A stretch of 64,000 nt of DNA from Whitmania pigra (lineage: Eukaryota; Annelida; Clitellata; Hirudinida; Haemopidae). Made by a program: the position numbers and the translations under genes. Positions 35,001-46,516 of the stretch are shown here, in pieces; position 1 is the stretch's first letter, and each line of letters starts with the position of its first letter. The stretch lies in the NCBI GenBank assembly GCA_021613335.1, contig JAJTWR010000113.1:2995001-3059000 (forward strand), read 5' to 3'. The notes below the pieces were generated by a model. The model was not told the DNA's origin and searched no databases. It was given only the letters and a program-made list of their open reading frames with translations.

Positions 35001-38000
35001 GGTGATGAACCTATTTTTGGAATAAAAGTTGAGATACTTGAAGAGTTCACATTTTATCCATGGAGTATGCATTCACCACTACTGATTTAATTTAAATTAA
35101 CTTGAGGATATGAAAATTAATGAAAACAATGAGAATGTTATTGCATCAGTCTTCTCATTATTAAGATACCTGGCTTTTGAATTTGATTTTATTTGAGAAT
35201 GTTCAGTTCTTAAAGAATTTTGTATATCGAATACTGAATTATTAAAGAAATTCTAATAATTTGGTGAACCTCACTTCCAAGGTAACCACATTAAAATTAA
35301 GCAACTGAAGTCAGAAACATCCTACGATGTAAGCATTCAAGCAGTGTCTGGTGTAGGTGGGGGACATCCAACTGATTTTGAAATCACCACACTTCCTCCA
35401 AGTTTGTAGAATACATTTTTGGATGATACCAAGAACCCATAACCATTTTTTAAGATTTAAATTTATTTATTTTTAGTAGATTAAGTTGCTGCATAACTGC
35501 CCAAAACTTTTCATTCTTATTGGGCCTGCTGATTTAATAGGTTAAACCTTAAAAATTTAAAGTTAAATTAAATTTTATTTAGTCTATTAATCATTAAAAA
35601 ATCTAATCTTTTAAATAATTTTGAATTTTCCATATTATCCTTGTTATTTAAAGTAATCGATGATGTTGCCAATGCTGGATTTTAAGCCAAGATTTTGGCA
35701 TAAAGTTTGATATCTGTTTGGATATCTGATTGGTTGTTGTGAAAAAATGTGTGGGGTTAAAATAATATTTTTTAAGGTTCTTTGGTTTATTTCTTCAATA
35801 AAGAGCCATTATTGCTACCAACTTCTTTCTTTTCTACCATCCTTGCATGCACATACTACATTGAACTTTGATTTTTGAACAATGGACAGCGATGCAGTTA
35901 CTCCAGTTGCTAGCAGTGTTGATCTCGTAAGAAAGCTAAGATGTGGTTCAACCAGGCATTTAATGATGATTGGTTGACGAATATCAAACTAAAGGACTGG
36001 ATACCTAACCCAACAATTACCTTGATAGCTGTTCTTGTTCTAGCCCTTTCTGGTAACCAGACTGTTGCTCAAATGGCAATAGTTTATGTGGCGGTTGCTC
36101 ACATGGCATTTGTGCACATAGACCGGTCTCCAAACTTTTTAGCCCGAACTTTACTACCAAACAGCATTTCGGGGCTGACTACACACTTGAGGTCCAAATA
36201 GCAAAAAATCAAAACATAGATGTTGTTTTTAGTTATTTATTTATTATTATTTTATTCAGTGATTTAATAGCACATTGACATACTACACACGAACCTGCAT
36301 TAGTGGGAATGGTGAAATTGTTTCCTGGATGCCAAAATAGCAGACATTTCTGGCTTTAGATTTGATGTCCTGAGATTATTATTGGACAAGTTTGTTCTCA
36401 ATTTGTTCTTCATGTATTTCATTCTTGAAAATGTTTGTTCACACAAATATGTTGTCCCAAAGATTGAAAGGTACCTTGGTGCAAAATTTTTGACATTGGG
36501 AAACTCTTCCTTAGGCAAAAACTGGTAAAAATCTACTAGTCCTGTTTTTAACTTGTCCTGAAGGTGTTCATTTTTTTAAGCTCAATGATCTTCAGCTGCA
36601 GTTCATCTGGGCAACTAGCCCCATTTGCTTGAAACAGTCTCACTTCTGCCTTTAAATCCAAGTCAGAAAACCGCTCCTGATACTGCTGGAGGTCTTTGAT
36701 GATTCCGAATGCAAATGCTGTGGGAACTCAGCTGTTGGTACAGCCATGAAGACCTTGCATTGCTGAAAGTGTGTCAAGCTGTCAGGATGTACTTGTTCCA
36801 AAAGCAAGACAAGTTTAGACCTGAAAACCTTTAGGTGGGTGTATAGATCAGAAACAAGATTTGCTCTCCTTTTAGTTTTAAGTTTAGAAATTTTAAATGA
36901 CCAGCTATATCTGCAAGTAAAGCCAGCTTCCATACCCGCTCGTCATCAGGCAGTAATGGCTGTGGCTTGCCTGTACTTTCCAGGAAATCACCTGTTTCCT
37001 TTCTTAATTTAAATACTCTGCTCAGAACTTTCTCACAATTTAGCCATATTGCTGATGTGTAATATGATAAATCTAAATCTTGTGATTCTGCATCTTTCAA
37101 TATGTCTCTGAACTGTCTATGGTTGAGCCCATGTGACCTTATTAAATTCACCATCTTCACTCCAGGATTAAGTACACTGCTAAAGTCCACATATTTGGCA
37201 CAATAACAGATTTGGCGAATAATATAGTGCAGGAAAAAACTTGAAAAAGATTTTAAGATCAACCCAATGCCAGGATGCTGATGTCTCAAAGTTATTTTTA
37301 ATTACTCGACAAATTGTTGGCTCCATCACAAAAGATGCTCATAAGTGGTTGTGGAATGTTTTTCTCATTACACATCTGCTTCACTTGTCCATCCAAGTTT
37401 CTTTATGCCACTCATGTTTTTCCTCCATCAGTCAGGCAACTGATGTTAGTCCAGTCCAAGTTCTAATCAGCAAATGTTTTTTAACAATTCATTGAATATA
37501 TTCTCTCCTATAACTGGCAAGATACACTTAAATTTCCATAATTTTGTTTTGTAAATAAAAAGGTCTCTGATGGCCGGTTGAAAGAGGGCCATAGTTTGGA
37601 GACTCCTGACGTAGACTGTTGCTCACACAGATTATTGAGCACTTAGGCATATGAAAATAAAAATATCTGGATAGCTTTAAAAAATAGAAGAAAAATGAGA
37701 GTCAAATTTTATATGGGGGCTATTTTTAATTAATGTTTGAAAACTTTGAAATGGAATTTATGACAGAGCCCTGTGCACTATCATAGATAGTCACATAATT
37801 GGCTAAAAGTAATTAGAATATATGCGCTATAATTTATAGAGTAAAATAATTTCTGATTAATCAATCAAGAAAATTTTAATAGTTGGCAGCCCTAATTCTT
37901 ATGCATTGTTCTCACTCTAGGTCAAATGAACATGTATTAAATTTCAAATATTTTAAAATAAGTTTATATCTATTTTAGTTGTCTAGTTGGAGTTAAAATG

Positions 38001-38963
38001 AAATTATTATTTTAAGGTGCACCTTATCCCATCATCTTAATCTCCAGCAATAGTTCATTTAGTAAAATTTCATATCTAGTTGAATGGGAGGATCCAGTTG
38101 ATGTTTGTCTTCCAATACTACAGTTTCAAATTAAGTACAGAAGAGTAAAAGCACTTTTTATCCATGATTTAGATAAGTGAAAAGAATTTCATATCGAATC
38201 TTCAACATTCTAGGTCACAGTGGACTCAGAATATAACATGAGTACTTTTTTAGAAGATTGGATAATTTCCCATGAGAATGGTTCAGCAATGCTAATGAAT
38301 TTGACAGACCTTTGGCCCAACTCTTACTACCAGCTTGAAGTCACAGCTCATAATGATCTTGGTTGGTCTGAACCTCATGAAGTCTTCATCTTCAAGACAG
38401 CACCTACAGAGCTGAGCACAATGAATGCATCAAGTACGTCATAGCATCTTGAAACATTTCAACTCATTTCTGTTTGCTTGCAGTTGTTTCATGCTTCCAA
38501 ATATTATCACATTTGCCTCCTATTGTACAGTTTGTGATAGTTTGGCAATATTTTCCTTCTTTACACTTTTCAACCTTTGACATATTCACTTAAAAATTGA
38601 AACTTACATTATAATTATTAATTATACTCAGTATTATTGATTAATTGCACTCAGAATTGTTTAATTAAAAATATAATTAATATAAATGTTGTAATTGTCA
38701 AATACATAACGTATATCTAGCTTATATATTAGTAAAAATATGGCTGTTCTTCAAATAAGTACCAAAATATGGTTCATAAGAAAGTACTCTTGCTTCAGTT
38801 TTTGCAATTCACATTAACAGCACCTGAAGTGGGTACAGTTCCTTGGCTTTGGCTTGCAGTCATCTCTGCAGTGGTTATCATATTTCTCGTGATCGGTGAA
38901 TTATTTATATTTGTCACTAAGCGACAAGGAATTCTCAAACTCGTCTTATCACGAAAGAAGTGA
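32064..38963 (+). CDS. cell-adhesion-type membrane protein: 3 Ig + 2 FN3 domains, 12 exons
   Basis: The exons join in phase: 32064-32115, 32423-32473, 32567-32836, 32920-33038, 33378-33507, 33574-33758, 33834-33957, 34918-35064, 35282-35401, 38017-38144, 38214-38433, 38821-38963. The product is 562 residues. Exon 1 gives a signal peptide (MEREYIVFVRFSVLFVI). Ig1 has FTLTCEAS and the DDGNITCSASN motif. Ig2 has ISVECLVEG and DDAGLYTCEA. Ig3 has ISCRVRAHPPPHFQW and SSEITCLASN. FN3-1 ends TSYDVSIQAVSGVGGG. FN3-2 has NSYYQLEVTAHNDLGWS. A membrane span (WLWLAVISAVVIIFLVIG) precedes a tail of only about 15 residues (KRQGILKLVLSRKK). The layout is like NCAM/fasciclin-2 but with three rather than five Ig domains. 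It should sit at the cell surface in cell contact or axon guidance. Intron 9 (2.6 kb) holds a hAT element. Confidence 0.87.
36124..37608 (-). mobile_element. hAT-Charlie-like transposon, 1,485 bp, in intron 9
   Basis: The ends are CGGTCTCCAAACT (36124) and AGTTTGGAGACTCCTG (ending 37608), inverted repeats sharing GTCTCCAAACT. The flanks ACATAGAC (36116-36123) and ACGTAGAC (37609-37616) are an 8-bp target duplication with one mismatch. The element is oriented opposite to the host gene. Confidence 0.85.
36300..37289 (-). pseudogene. hAT transposase remnant (GTF2IRD2/EPM2AIP1-like branch)
   Basis: Minus-strand blocks in three frames. Residues around LIRSHGLNHRQFRDILKDAE, TSAIWLNCEKVL, FKLRKETGDFL and KLALLADIAGHL lie at 37289-36831. 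A linker with DLYTHLKVFRSKLVLLLEQV follows (36933-36652). The C-terminal dimerisation domain with APRYLSIFGTTYLCEQTFS and KNKLRTNLSNNNL is at 36518-36300. Frame shifts between the blocks show the gene is dead. The N-terminal zinc finger is absent. Confidence 0.8.
37820..37894 (-). mobile_element. MITE terminus, same family as 16061-16136
   Basis: Minus strand starts TTAGGGCTGCCAACTATTAA and continues TTTTCTTGATTGATTAATCAG, close to the 16.1-kb end. It is in the same intron, about 200 bp right of the hAT element. No partner end is seen. Confidence 0.5.
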
Positions 38964-40540
38964 AATATTGACCAAAGCTATCACAGGTTAGCAATGTAAG
39001 GCAATATAAGAACAAACCAATTTCCAAATATTTTAATTAAGTTTGTTTCCTTTGGAACATTTTATGATGATTATGATTAAGTTTGCTCAAGTGAGGTTTT
39101 ATCTAAATTAAATTTTGAGCATGACTTATCATTGAGTATATAATATCTTAATTATGAATTCATAACAATAATCGATTTATTTGTGTAGTACATTAACCCT
39201 TTAATAGACTTTTTAATTTTCAAAATCATGTCAATTTGGAACCCAGTTTTTTTTTTATAAAGTATTTAATCTATTGAATCAGAAAATACCCTTTTATTGA
39301 AAATAGCATGAAAAACAAGTTTGATACAAGGTGATTAACACAATTCATAAATCATCACTGTCTTCCTCAGTTTAGTCTGGACATTTGCTAGGTTAGTTCA
39401 TTAAAAGGTTAAGCTTAAATATCAAGGGTGCCTGGATCAATTATATAACGATTATCCTGAAGGATAGCTCATGGATCAAGTCTATAGATTCAGTGCTTTT
39501 CAGACTTCATTATCAACATTGACAAAAAGCTGTATATTGACCACTATGATGATATGAAATGAATAAATAAAATTGAACAAGTGGAGAGGACAATATCTCA
39601 ACATCTCAACTGTTATTTATAATAAATCAGCTCTGATTATTTTGCCAGTAAAGGCAGTCTTTATTGATAAACAGCTGGATCCCTCATTCTCTTCGAATGT
39701 TTCCCCAATTGTGGAAGAGACGGCTTTTTCCATCTGAAAAATTGAGGAATCCATGGAGGTTTATTAGCTTTTCAGATAATTGATGTTCCAATAGATGAAG
39801 CTCTCCAGCAGTCCACTAATATTTCTAAATGTAAGATTGAAACCTCCATGAAACTGTATTCTCTATGAATATAGATAGTTCAAAACCAAATATTTGAATA
39901 GATAAATTCATATTAAATAAAAAACATGTCATTCATGATAAATTATGCAATTAAGCATAAGTACAGCAATTATGGTAATTTTCTTATATAATGTTGACAA
40001 AACTAGTCAAGTGTAGTTTGTTGCTTTGACTGGTCGAATCCAGTCATAAGAAGTCAATATCAGTTTTTCAGTAAAGTTATTGCTGTTACCATAAGAATCA
40101 GAGAATATGAAGTTTAAATTTTGTGTTATGCCTCTCAAATATTCCAAATTCTTGCATTTATTGGTGTTGAACACTGATAGTAAAATTACAATGACCAGGA
40201 AATGTAAGCATTCCTTTAAGGTCACAGAAAATGCACCACATGATCTAAACTTTGTGTTTGTGATTTGTTGGCATTTTGATTGCTTGACTTCAAAACAACT
40301 TACCTAATACAAAATAAAGTCAGTGTAAGGACTTAGTTTTATGGCCTGCAGAGTAACATTATAATATTTGATAAATATTTTATTGGATGTGTCTGCATTA
40401 TAAGTGGGCTTCCTTTGTCAAGCCTCATGTTTTTCAAGTTTTACAAACTTATTAGTTTTACACTTTGTAAAATGATTTGACAGAAATTTAAAGATTATAG
40501 GATTTATACAATGTCTATATAATTTTTAAAAGCTACAAAA
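38964..40540. other. 3' flank of Ig gene / intergenic
   Basis: Contains the untranslated tail of the plus-strand gene and that of COX16 (minus strand), which converge here. No coding or RNA gene is recognised. Open frames at 40007-40307 overlap on both strands and look like chance. Confidence 0.4.
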
Positions 40541-41204
40541 TCAGTTTTCTTTGTGTTCTTCCCATGGCCTTGGTCCCCTGATGTTCTTCCAGGAATTTAG
40601 ATCTATTTTCTCTACATCCTGGGAATCAAATTAAACTTTTTAGACCATATAATCCATGAAACTAGTTCCTGAATATGCACTTTGTCACCCAGCTGAGCTG
40701 TGGGTTTAAAATTCACAAAACATGTACGGGTAGGCAAGGATATGAAGGAATCTCCAGATAGACTAGCTCTGCAATTCCATAACAATAATTATTCTAGCCT
40801 GGTATAACTTCTCTAAAGTCGGCCTGTCTTCTGGATCCTCCATACATTCTTTTAAAGCACGTTCCTCGTCTGGTGTCATCTGTCAAGACAAATTCAACTC
40901 ATGCTTTCTTGTATATAATATCAGACACATCTATATTTTCAAGCGTTACCTTGCTCTTCCTGAATGAGTACCTAACTTCAGCAAAATATTTTAGAGCGTA
41001 AGATCCACCTACGAGCAACGTCTGTAAGTACAATCATTATAGGTATATTTGTGTGAAATATAGAACCTTTGACAAGCTGATAGGGCATGCGCTGAGAATT
41101 GATTCTTAAGCTAGTTAGTGAGACACTGTCCACAGCATCATTTGCAATGCAAAAACATTAATTACGATGAAAGGTATGCCGCGCCACAAAAACTTCGTCC
41201 CCAT
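40541..41204 (-). CDS. COX16: Cytochrome c oxidase assembly protein COX16
   Basis: Four exons on the minus strand (41204-41166, 41021-40950, 40879-40784, 40618-40541), all phase 0, give 94 residues; the human protein is about 106. Exon 2 carries the membrane segment and family signature LVGGSYALKYFAEVRYSFRK, then KSKM across the next junction. Exon 3 is the charged helix MTPDEERALKE. Exon 4 holds the conserved C-terminal motif WKNIRGPRPWEE. COX16 is a single-span inner mitochondrial membrane protein needed in assembling complex IV, around COX2 and its metallochaperones. I chose the ATG at 41204 because it gives the expected short N-terminus (MGTKFLWRGIPFI). The ATG 36 bp upstream is in another frame. 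The donor of exon 3 (ATT|GTTATG) is the least certain boundary. Confidence 0.9.
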
Positions 41205-41412
41205 AGCACTTAAGATCTTTAATATCGACCGCCATCGTAACAAAAAACAAACTGTAAGAACTAAAAAAATAGCTAAAACTAAATCGCTCAAAAACAGAAC
41301 TAACAAACTGAAAACTAAAATTTTGACTTAAATTAAATTATAAACGATTAGACGAAAAATCAGTTTTATGAGTTCAAATTTTATTTAGAGATTTTGTGTT
41401 GGCTGGAGTTTT

Positions 41413-41665
41413 TTAGTGAATGCTGATCCCTTTCATGATGTTGTTATCCATGTCGAGGGGTGTCTCGCCTATTATGAAATAGAAAATAACTTTTCGGCGT
41501 AATGCTCCATTTTGTTTATCGAAGTTAAATATGTAAATAAAATTAATTTAAGCAACTTTTTTTAATAGAAAAATATTTGAAAATTCTTACGTGAGAGGAA
41601 AAGTTTTGAGCCCTAGGCCGTGCAGGTCGCACGAGTGGTGTCTGCCTCTGCCTCAAAAGTTTACA
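41413..41665 (-). CDS. possible C-terminal exons of an unrecognised gene
   Basis: Two GC-richer segments on the minus strand are bounded by splice-like sites. The upstream one (about 41665-41591) reads LRQRQTPLVRPARPRAQNF and ends at a good donor (CAC|GTAAG). The downstream one (41468-41413) follows TAATAG and reads ETPLDMDNNIMKGISIH and a stop, but in a phase that does not join cleanly to the first. I do not recognise the protein. It may belong with the open segment at 41700-42110. Weak call. Confidence 0.25.
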
Positions 41666-41699
41666 TAGAGAGTCTTCTCAGTATGTTAAGATTACACTA

Positions 41700-42112
41700 G
41701 GACGAGGAGTAGATGTTTAACAAGTTTGGAGAAGAGTTTCATTCACTGGAATCATGTTGGAGAGTTCATTTGGGAAAGTCAACAAAGGACTCGAATGCGA
41801 GGGCATCTTCTTGTCTTGTTGCATCTAGTTTAAAGCTTCCCCCCAAAATAACATCCCTGGCTCTAGTGTCTGACACGCCCAATATCAAAATCTGTGCTCT
41901 CCTGTCAACTGTCCATTCAGAGATAGCATCTTCCAACACAGGAAATAATGGCTGCTTACCTGATCAACACTCGCACTTAGCATTCTTTTCATCTACCTAT
42001 TGACCGAGATTATCATATTTTGTAGGCCATTTGTGAACATTCCTGCCCTTTGAGTCTTCCACGATTGCCTTCTTGCAAAACTTCTTGGGAAAACTTTTTC
42101 TTTTTGCACTCA
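41700..42112 (-). pseudogene. possible pogo/Tigger-like HTH transposase remnant
   Basis: The minus strand from ATG 42112 reads MSAKRKSFPKKFCKKAIVED, then after a stop and shift a segment LFPVLEDAISEWTVDRRAQ followed by FKLDATRQEDALAFESF. This resembles the order of a CENP-B-type helix-turn-helix region (LExxLxxWxxxxR ... FKASxxWL). It is interrupted by stops. It could instead be exons of an ordinary gene, so confidence is low. Confidence 0.3.
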
Positions 42113-43226
42113 TCTTTTCAAAATATGGTATCATTCTTTAACAATTAAATAACAATCACAGATTCATGAAGATTTATAAACAACCCGACCCTACCACATT
42201 CTGATCGGTAATCTGCTTAGACTTACCTGTTTAGATGTTTACAAAAACTCAGTAATTAAAACATTGTATTATAGTACAAAAAATGCTGGGGCCTGTTTTG
42301 GGGGAAATAATTATTATGGCTTTCCACGAATGCACTTATTATTAGTAGTATATATTTCATTTCTACATCTCTTTATTCAAAATGTATTATGATTTGGACT
42401 CTCTTTAAACAACTTTCAGACCATGAGAACCCATTATGACCTTCGAATTCTGCTTTCTCGCCTGTGAAAAATACTGCTAGGAACATCATATCTACTTGAA
42501 TCCAATATAAAGCAGTTACAAAGAAAGAAAACAGATTCTAATTTGAGCCAATTTTAAGACATTTTGTGTTAACATTTTATTGTTGCTAACAATGAAATCT
42601 GCACCAATTAGATGGTCCTACCATGGAAAATTATTAATGGTTACTAACTCATCAGCAAAAACAAGTGAATATGTAATTATCAGTAAAATTAAACATAAGC
42701 TTCATAAATTATGTATCATTGAAATGAAGATCTCCAAAGTCATTTATTGTTATGTAATTTATGTAGCAAATTATCAAATATTTTGTTAAGTAGACCTAGG
42801 AAAAACACTGTCTTTTAATAATCAAGGTAATGCAAAGGATGCCTGGCAAATGGCTAAGAAAGATTACTTGAACATAATTGGTGCAGCATAGCAGGATACT
42901 TATAATCAGCTGATGGTCCTCATGATTCGTCAAATATAACAGCTGGTTGAACCATAAACGTATCCAACAAGTAAATTAAAAAAAAAATCTCTAGAACTAA
43001 TCCTTACTTCCCAACATAGATATAGTTAGAATACCCAGATCAAAAATGCAGGAACTTCCGACATAAGTCAAATCAAATACTGGACGAGATATTGATAATG
43101 AGTATGCATGGGCCGTATATCCGTTGAATCAAATGATGCGAGTAAAATATGTCCAGATAAATTAAACAAAAATGAATGCAGCACAGAAGGGTACAGGAAT
43201 CTATAACCAATTCCAAACAAGACTGA
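42113..43226. other. intergenic, no recognised gene
   Basis: AT-rich sequence. The 3' end of the minus-strand tail-anchored protein gene lies at its right side. No RNA gene or mobile element identified. Confidence 0.4.
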
Positions 43227-45499
43227 CTAGATAGGGGGCCTTTCAAACGGAAATCTTGATGCAATCATGAACGAAATCTTATCTCTGAAGCAGAAGGCCA
43301 CAAAACCTGCCAAAACAGCAAGCCCAACTAAGGGCCATAACAGGTAATTGTCGGCCTTGAGAGGCAAAGCATTCAAGTTGTCCAAATCATCTTGGCTTTT
43401 CCTAATTTCATAAAAATTAAAATCTCAGTTAATTTTATAAAATTACAAACAACAAGGCTGCTCAAAAAAACTTTTGAATTACCACTTCTGATTAATTTTA
43501 GAGGCCTTTGCATCTGATGTTTCTTGCAATTCTGAGAGATCAAGTGAGTAGAATTTCTTTAACTTTCTCGACTGTCTTTTCGTCAATTGCGAAGGCATCC
43601 TATCATCGCAGCCTCTTTTTTCTTCCACAACTTCTGAACGATGCGAGGTTTTTGGTTGGATATGTTTGCGCTTAGGTGTACATATGGTCTCGCCAAGAGA
43701 ATGTACAACATCATGTGAACATTCTTTTGAAATCTTGTCAACCTTGCCCTTGTTTTTAGAAGTATTAATAGATGTGGAGGAATTATCTGCATTATCTAGG
43801 CCTATTCTTGAATTTGGGCCTGAATTATGTGCTCGTTTAGGTGCACTTTTCTTTGATTTCCATTCATTCCAAACACCATTATTTGACTTTACTAAATTTG
43901 GCACACTCGAACACTCAGTGGGTTTCTTTGAATCGTATGTGGTCAAATTATGATTTTCATCCCTTAGACTTTTCAAATTAAGTGACAAAGTTTCCTTCAC
44001 AAAGGGAGCTGGTGCACTTTCTTTCATTGTGGATGGAAGGATCTTAGCTGAAGTTGTACTTGATAAACCTTCCATTAGTTTATCCTTGTATGACATCTTG
44101 GCAGCAGGCACCAATAAAGTATCTGAGGAGCTATTGATGAGAGGATGAATTAAAGGAAAAGGTTCCTCAACGGTGGTCTTTCCACTCCTTTCAATGTTTG
44201 GTGGAACATAATCTGCCATTATCTGGACACTAAAATCAAATAAAACAATGTGAATAACTACACATTGTAATGTCAATATTTGGCTTAAAGTTTTGTACAA
44301 AATACAAACATGTTTGTAATGGTGTTACTTGATATATTTACTATATATTATATATACTTATATAAGCTGTTGTTGCTTATTCTACCACTAGTTTAATGCT
44401 GGCATTATGCTATGTCATTAAGTTAGGCTTGTCTTTGGCACACAACACCATGCATTATCAAGTGAAATTCTTTTATTAATACAATAATAATGTCATAAAT
44501 CAATTCCTAAGAAAATAAAATAATATGCACAAAGACAAACCTCAATGACTCATCACCCATTTCATCCATCTTGCAAATCATAGAATGAGACCAGTCTTCT
44601 TGAAAATTCTTCAAACACCTCACAATTACATTGCAGCTGGGTAGATTTGGAGTTCCACTGCTTGTCCATATGGTCTCTAAATAACTTTCCTTGATGTCGT
44701 CGTCTTCATCAGAATCAGCACCAAAAGAAGAAATCTCTTCTTTTTCAAGAGGGAGAACTTTATGTCGAATTGGTGTGCTGTGTCTTTGTTCAGGAAGGGA
44801 GCACATGCTTGAGTCATGGAAGCACTCATTCTCAATAAAAGAAACATCACAATCAAGATCACCTTCCTCTTGTGAATGACTTTTATTAGTTTGCATTAAT
44901 TCCCTCCAACTTGTATGCATTTTAGCTAGTTTTGAGAGACTTGTAGAAAGTACAAAATAGCCATTATCTTCCACTTGAGTGTTCTTATGATTCCATTTTG
45001 AAAAGCTTTCATTAACTTGGTCAGTCAGAATGTTGTCACGAATTGTAAATTGATGCATAAGCTGTTTGTCTAGATGTTCACATGTAAAACTGCAAGAATT
45101 CTTTTCAGAGAGATCATCAATATATTTCAACTCTGTGTTTAATCCAAGAGATTGGAAAGCTCTTTGGCAATCAGAAAATGTGTGGCCTTCTTTCCCAGGA
45201 ACATTCTCTTTGTATGGATGTTTTGCACAGGTAAGTTCTGATCTCAATGCAAGTTCTTGATCATTAATCTCTTTAGCCATGGATTCGGCAACTTCTTCGG
45301 ATATTGCCAAATTTCCAACCCCGTTAATATATTTTGAAGCTGATTTCCCAATTGATTCACTTACTTCATTTAATATGAGGTGATGGAGATGATCGCATTC
45401 TAAACTTTCTGAGTAATGTGGCAGTTGAAAGCCAGAACAAGGCTCGTTTAGACTTCCCGTCTGTACCTCAATCGCATTTTTATTATCATTAAAATTCAT
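43227..45499 (-). CDS. tail-anchored membrane protein, 626 residues, unknown function
   Basis: Three exons on the minus strand (45499-44541, 44229-43483, 43401-43227) join in phase 2 at both introns. The acceptor of exon 2 is set by phase (ATTTTAG|TGTCCAG). The long N-terminal part is polar and acidic, with clusters such as GADSDEDDDIKE and no recognisable fold. It includes STPIRHKVLPLEKEE and WTSSGTPNLPSCNV, then a basic region (TPKRKHIQPK, TKRQSRKLKKFYSLDLSEL). The only hydrophobic segment is at the very end (LLWPLVGLAVLAGFVAFCF). It is followed by 19 residues, RDKISFMIASRFPFERPPI. This predicts a tail-anchored protein with a cytosolic body and a short tail in the ER/nuclear-envelope lumen or mitochondrial intermembrane space. 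The PPI end recalls KASH-type tails, but the family is not recognised. Confidence 0.75.
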
Positions 45500-46508
45500 A
45501 CGAGTACCGTTAGAAGTTTAAATTCCAAATGTGAAATCCACTATTTATTTCGCGAAAATATTAAAATATTTCAAAGGCGTGGAAAAATATTGCGTCAAAA
45601 CATATGTTCATATCAGCTAGATCACAATTTGTTTGCTTCACGAACTCGTCTTTTACTTTGAAATCTGGCACATTAACAAACAAAATTGAAATTTAAACCA
45701 TAGGACACGTCCGCAGCATTAGCAAAACCACCCGATTAATAGCTAAACGTCGGAATTTAGACCCAAAACAAACTCCAGGAGAAGGTCAGCTATTTATAGT
45801 ACCACCTATAGAGTGGAAATTGACCACTTAAATTTCAAGTCCATAGTTCAATAAGTTATTCTTCGCTGCCGAGCTTATAGCAATGCGTCTTTATGCAATC
45901 TTTTACTAGGTAATTGAAATAAGAATGGCACTGCAAACCCGTAAGCGTTTGCTGCAAATGTGAAACTCTGGAAAAACTGCTAATCGTCATCGCATAAAAT
46001 TAGATACAAACACTCTTACAGAGAGTCTACAGAAATAGAAATTATTTAAATAGTAAAATAATAATCACTATAATTGTTTTGTGACTACATATGCAAATGT
46101 TTTCCCGACTTTAATAACAATTTGTAGGATAGAAACACCTGGGATGTAGGCAGCAGTGGCTGATCAACGGAGATGATTACTGTGATTTATTGATTATTGA
46201 TATTTACTGATTTTATGATTACGATACTATATTGTATTAGAATCTTCATGATCTTCAGGGGGCGTGGTTATCACCAGCGCCTTGTCTATTTGTTATTATA
46301 TGTTTCGAGTCTTAAAGCTTTACTTTGAGCGTGTTTGCTTGTGAGCGTAGTCTAGCTGTTGAAGATTCGTCTAGCATGACGATATAATTTATTTTTATAT
46401 AAAAAAATTAATTTAAGACTGTTAAGTTTTTACTTTTAAGGCCATGACCACGCCCCAAGGTTCATGAATATTCGCATACAATTAGTGTACAAGGGCTGAG
46501 TAAGTATA
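45500..46508. other. upstream region of the tail-anchored gene / intergenic
   Basis: AT-rich sequence with the presumed promoter of the minus-strand gene at its left end. No recognised gene or repeat up to the transposon target duplication at 46509. Confidence 0.4.
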
Positions 46509-46516
46509 GCCCCAAC

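Noticed and set aside
35880..36120. Plus-strand open stretch (MWFNQAFNDDWLTNIKLKDW) just before the intronic hAT element
   Set aside because: It resembles the N-terminal start of hAT-derived proteins but lies outside the element's target duplication and on the opposite strand to its transposase. Too little to call.
41115..41306. 63-codon hydrophobic minus-strand frame (MLVLFLSDLVLAIF...)
   Set aside because: It reads through COX16 exon 1 into its 5' flank and first intron. The spliced COX16 model explains the region better.
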